From an uncultured Prevotella sp. (GTDB taxonomy: Bacteria > Bacteroidota > Bacteroidia > Bacteroidales > Bacteroidaceae): a stretch of DNA of 43,117 bases. Under the pieces are notes generated by a model. It was not told where the DNA came from. It worked only from the letters and a program-made list of their open reading frames with translations, and did not search any database. The DNA is taken from NCBI GenBank assembly GCA_900550365.1, contig URRR01000019.1:1-43117 (forward strand), in the 5' to 3' direction. Shown here in pieces: positions 42,408-43,117 of the stretch. The position numbers and the translations under genes were made by a program. The stretch's first letter is position 1, and each line of letters opens with the position of its first letter.

Positions 42408-42502
42408 ACGTTCCAGCGGATTTATAATCATTTCTGCTTACGTCTCTGGGGATTTGCAATCAGCAGAATATGAGTATAAGAATTTGTAATCCCGACAAAA
42501 AG
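42408..42502. repeat. 95-bp repeat, copy A, flanked by a 9-bp direct repeat
   Basis: It interrupts the MITE-like element exactly between two copies of TTTTGATTT (42399-42407 and 42503-42511); copy 1 at 10.4 kb has this word only once. It is about 86 percent identical to 42609-42703. It contains GGATTT...AATC-type palindromic words. Confidence 0.75.
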
Positions 42503-42608
42503 TTTTGATTTCATCTCTCATCTGTCACTTTCACAACGTATTCTGTTGACAATCAGACCGTTGGCCGGTGACAGATGCAAAAAACATCTGTCACTTCACT
42601 GTCACCAT

Positions 42609-42703
42609 ATGTCCCTGCGGATTTGCAATCGTTTCTGCTTACGTCCCTGCGGATTTGCAATCCGCAGATTATGAGTATAAGGATTTGCAATCCTGACAAA
42701 AAG
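42609..42703. repeat. 95-bp repeat, copy B
   Basis: It is the same length as copy A, with about 13 differences. It holds GGATTTGCAATCC palindromes and ends TGACAAAAAG. A related palindrome, ACACGGATT/AATCCGTGT, follows at about 42754-42774. It lies within the second, larger insertion in the MITE-like element. Confidence 0.72.
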
Positions 42704-43049
42704 CTATAATAAGAATGAATTTTACGGATTAAAAAATCCTTATACTAACCGTACACGGATTACAAATCCGTGTGGACGTAAATGTGTGAACGAGAACTAC
42801 CACCCGCACCTGCATATTAGAAATCCACATGAACGGTTGGTGACAGATCATGAAAACATCTGTCACTGCATAACCGGTTGAGAATAAATGCGTTATAAAG
42901 GAAAGTGACAGATGAGAGATGTTTTGCAAAAAATAAAATAATAATAAAGGCCATGTTGTCTGTATCATTGTTCACATCCATATTCCTGTCATTATGCACC
43001 TGAACTGAGGATGGCGCCCAAAGACGGTCTTCCGTGTTGTAAAATGTCT

Positions 43050-43117
43050 TGTCCTGAAAAAAGTTGACACATATAGAAACAATAAAAACATGTGTCCATT
43101 ATGAGGAAAAGTCCAAA
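43050..43117 (+). mobile_element. Probable left edge of an IS3-family insertion sequence (truncated by window)
   Basis: The sequence from about 43050 (TGTCCTGAAAAAAGTTGACA) resembles the outer end of IS3-type elements. It contains an inner inverted pair GACACAT/ATGTGTC. ATG at 43101 opens a frame (MRKSP) that runs off the window and could be the transposase OrfA. Just before it, a palindromic unit (CAAAGACGGTCTT...GTAAAA) breaks off, consistent with insertion into that repeat. Only the edge is visible. Confidence 0.45.

Larger units (their letters stand above)
42366..43014. repeat. Dispersed palindromic MITE-like repeat, copy 2, with insertions
   Basis: This copy of the element at 10380-10722 has inverted ends at 42512-42532 and 42901-42921, again 21 bp and perfect. 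Inner hairpins are at 42568-42577 with 42585-42594 and at 42840-42848 with 42858-42866. It is longer than copy 1 because 95-bp repeats and flanking sequence sit inside it. It fills nearly all of the 890-bp stretch after the DUF4468 gene start; no real gene is seen there. Confidence 0.78.

Overview
This 43.1 kb window is chromosomal DNA of a member of the order Bacteroidales (phylum Bacteroidota). The evidence is the recurring promoter form TTTG-N19-TAnnTTTGC in front of several genes, the scarcity of Shine-Dalgarno sequences, and the families present: a BtuG-type surface cobalamin lipoprotein, a DUF4468 protein, a large Bacteroidetes 'putative porin', split methylmalonyl-CoA mutase and the pst operon layout. 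A Prevotella-like or related gut/oral lineage is plausible, but the sequence alone does not fix the genus. No rRNA, tRNA or CRISPR array was seen.

Layout. 1-2.9 kb (minus): dapA, a DMT-family permease and truA. 3.0-5.3 kb (plus): ligA, closed by a 26-bp perfect hairpin. 5.4-10.3 kb: phosphate uptake, with pstS on the minus strand divergent from pstC-pstA-pstB-phoU. Between them lies a perfectly symmetrical double array of TGTAAC half-sites at 11-bp spacing, which looks like a divergent Pho box. 10.4-10.7 kb: a palindromic MITE-like repeat. 10.9-20.4 kb: a succinate/propionate module. It has mutB and mutA (minus), then on the plus strand an AspT/YidE-type transporter, an OadG-like gamma subunit with an N-terminal lamin-tail-like domain, a biotin carrier, OadB and a LuxR-type regulator. 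20.5-23.5 kb (minus): GH28 pectinase and a POT-family transporter. 24.1-29.2 kb (minus): an operon of FucI-like isomerase, FGGY kinase and two-subunit transketolase, which is a candidate branched-pentose (D-apiose-like) pathway. 30.0-35.6 kb (plus): cobalamin riboswitch, BtuB-like receptor, BtuG, BtuF and BtuC. 35.7-36.4 kb: a secreted nitroreductase-like protein. 36.5-42.2 kb (minus): an operon of DUF4468 protein, small membrane protein, putative porin, aminotransferase and LolC/E-type permease. 42.3-43.1 kb: a second, insertion-loaded copy of the MITE-like repeat and the probable left edge of an IS3-type element.

How the genes fit together. Methylmalonyl-CoA mutase needs adenosylcobalamin, and the riboswitch-controlled btuBGFC locus imports the cofactor. 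The sodium-pump subunits would decarboxylate methylmalonyl-CoA and store the energy as a Na+ gradient, but the carboxyltransferase subunit is not in this window. The GH28 enzyme and the isomerase/kinase/transketolase operon are consistent with growth on pectin-derived sugars.

The least explained content is non-coding. (i) Octamer-phased GGTTnnnn/AACCnnnn hairpin arrays sit in the gaps and leader of the transketolase operon. (ii) A repeat with 21-bp perfect inverted ends built on GTGACAGAT cores occurs in two copies that differ by a compensatory base change. (iii) A 95-bp repeat occurs twice, once flanked by a 9-bp direct repeat. (iv) Arrays of roughly 22-24-bp CAAAAGRCGG-type palindromic units serve as or resemble terminators.
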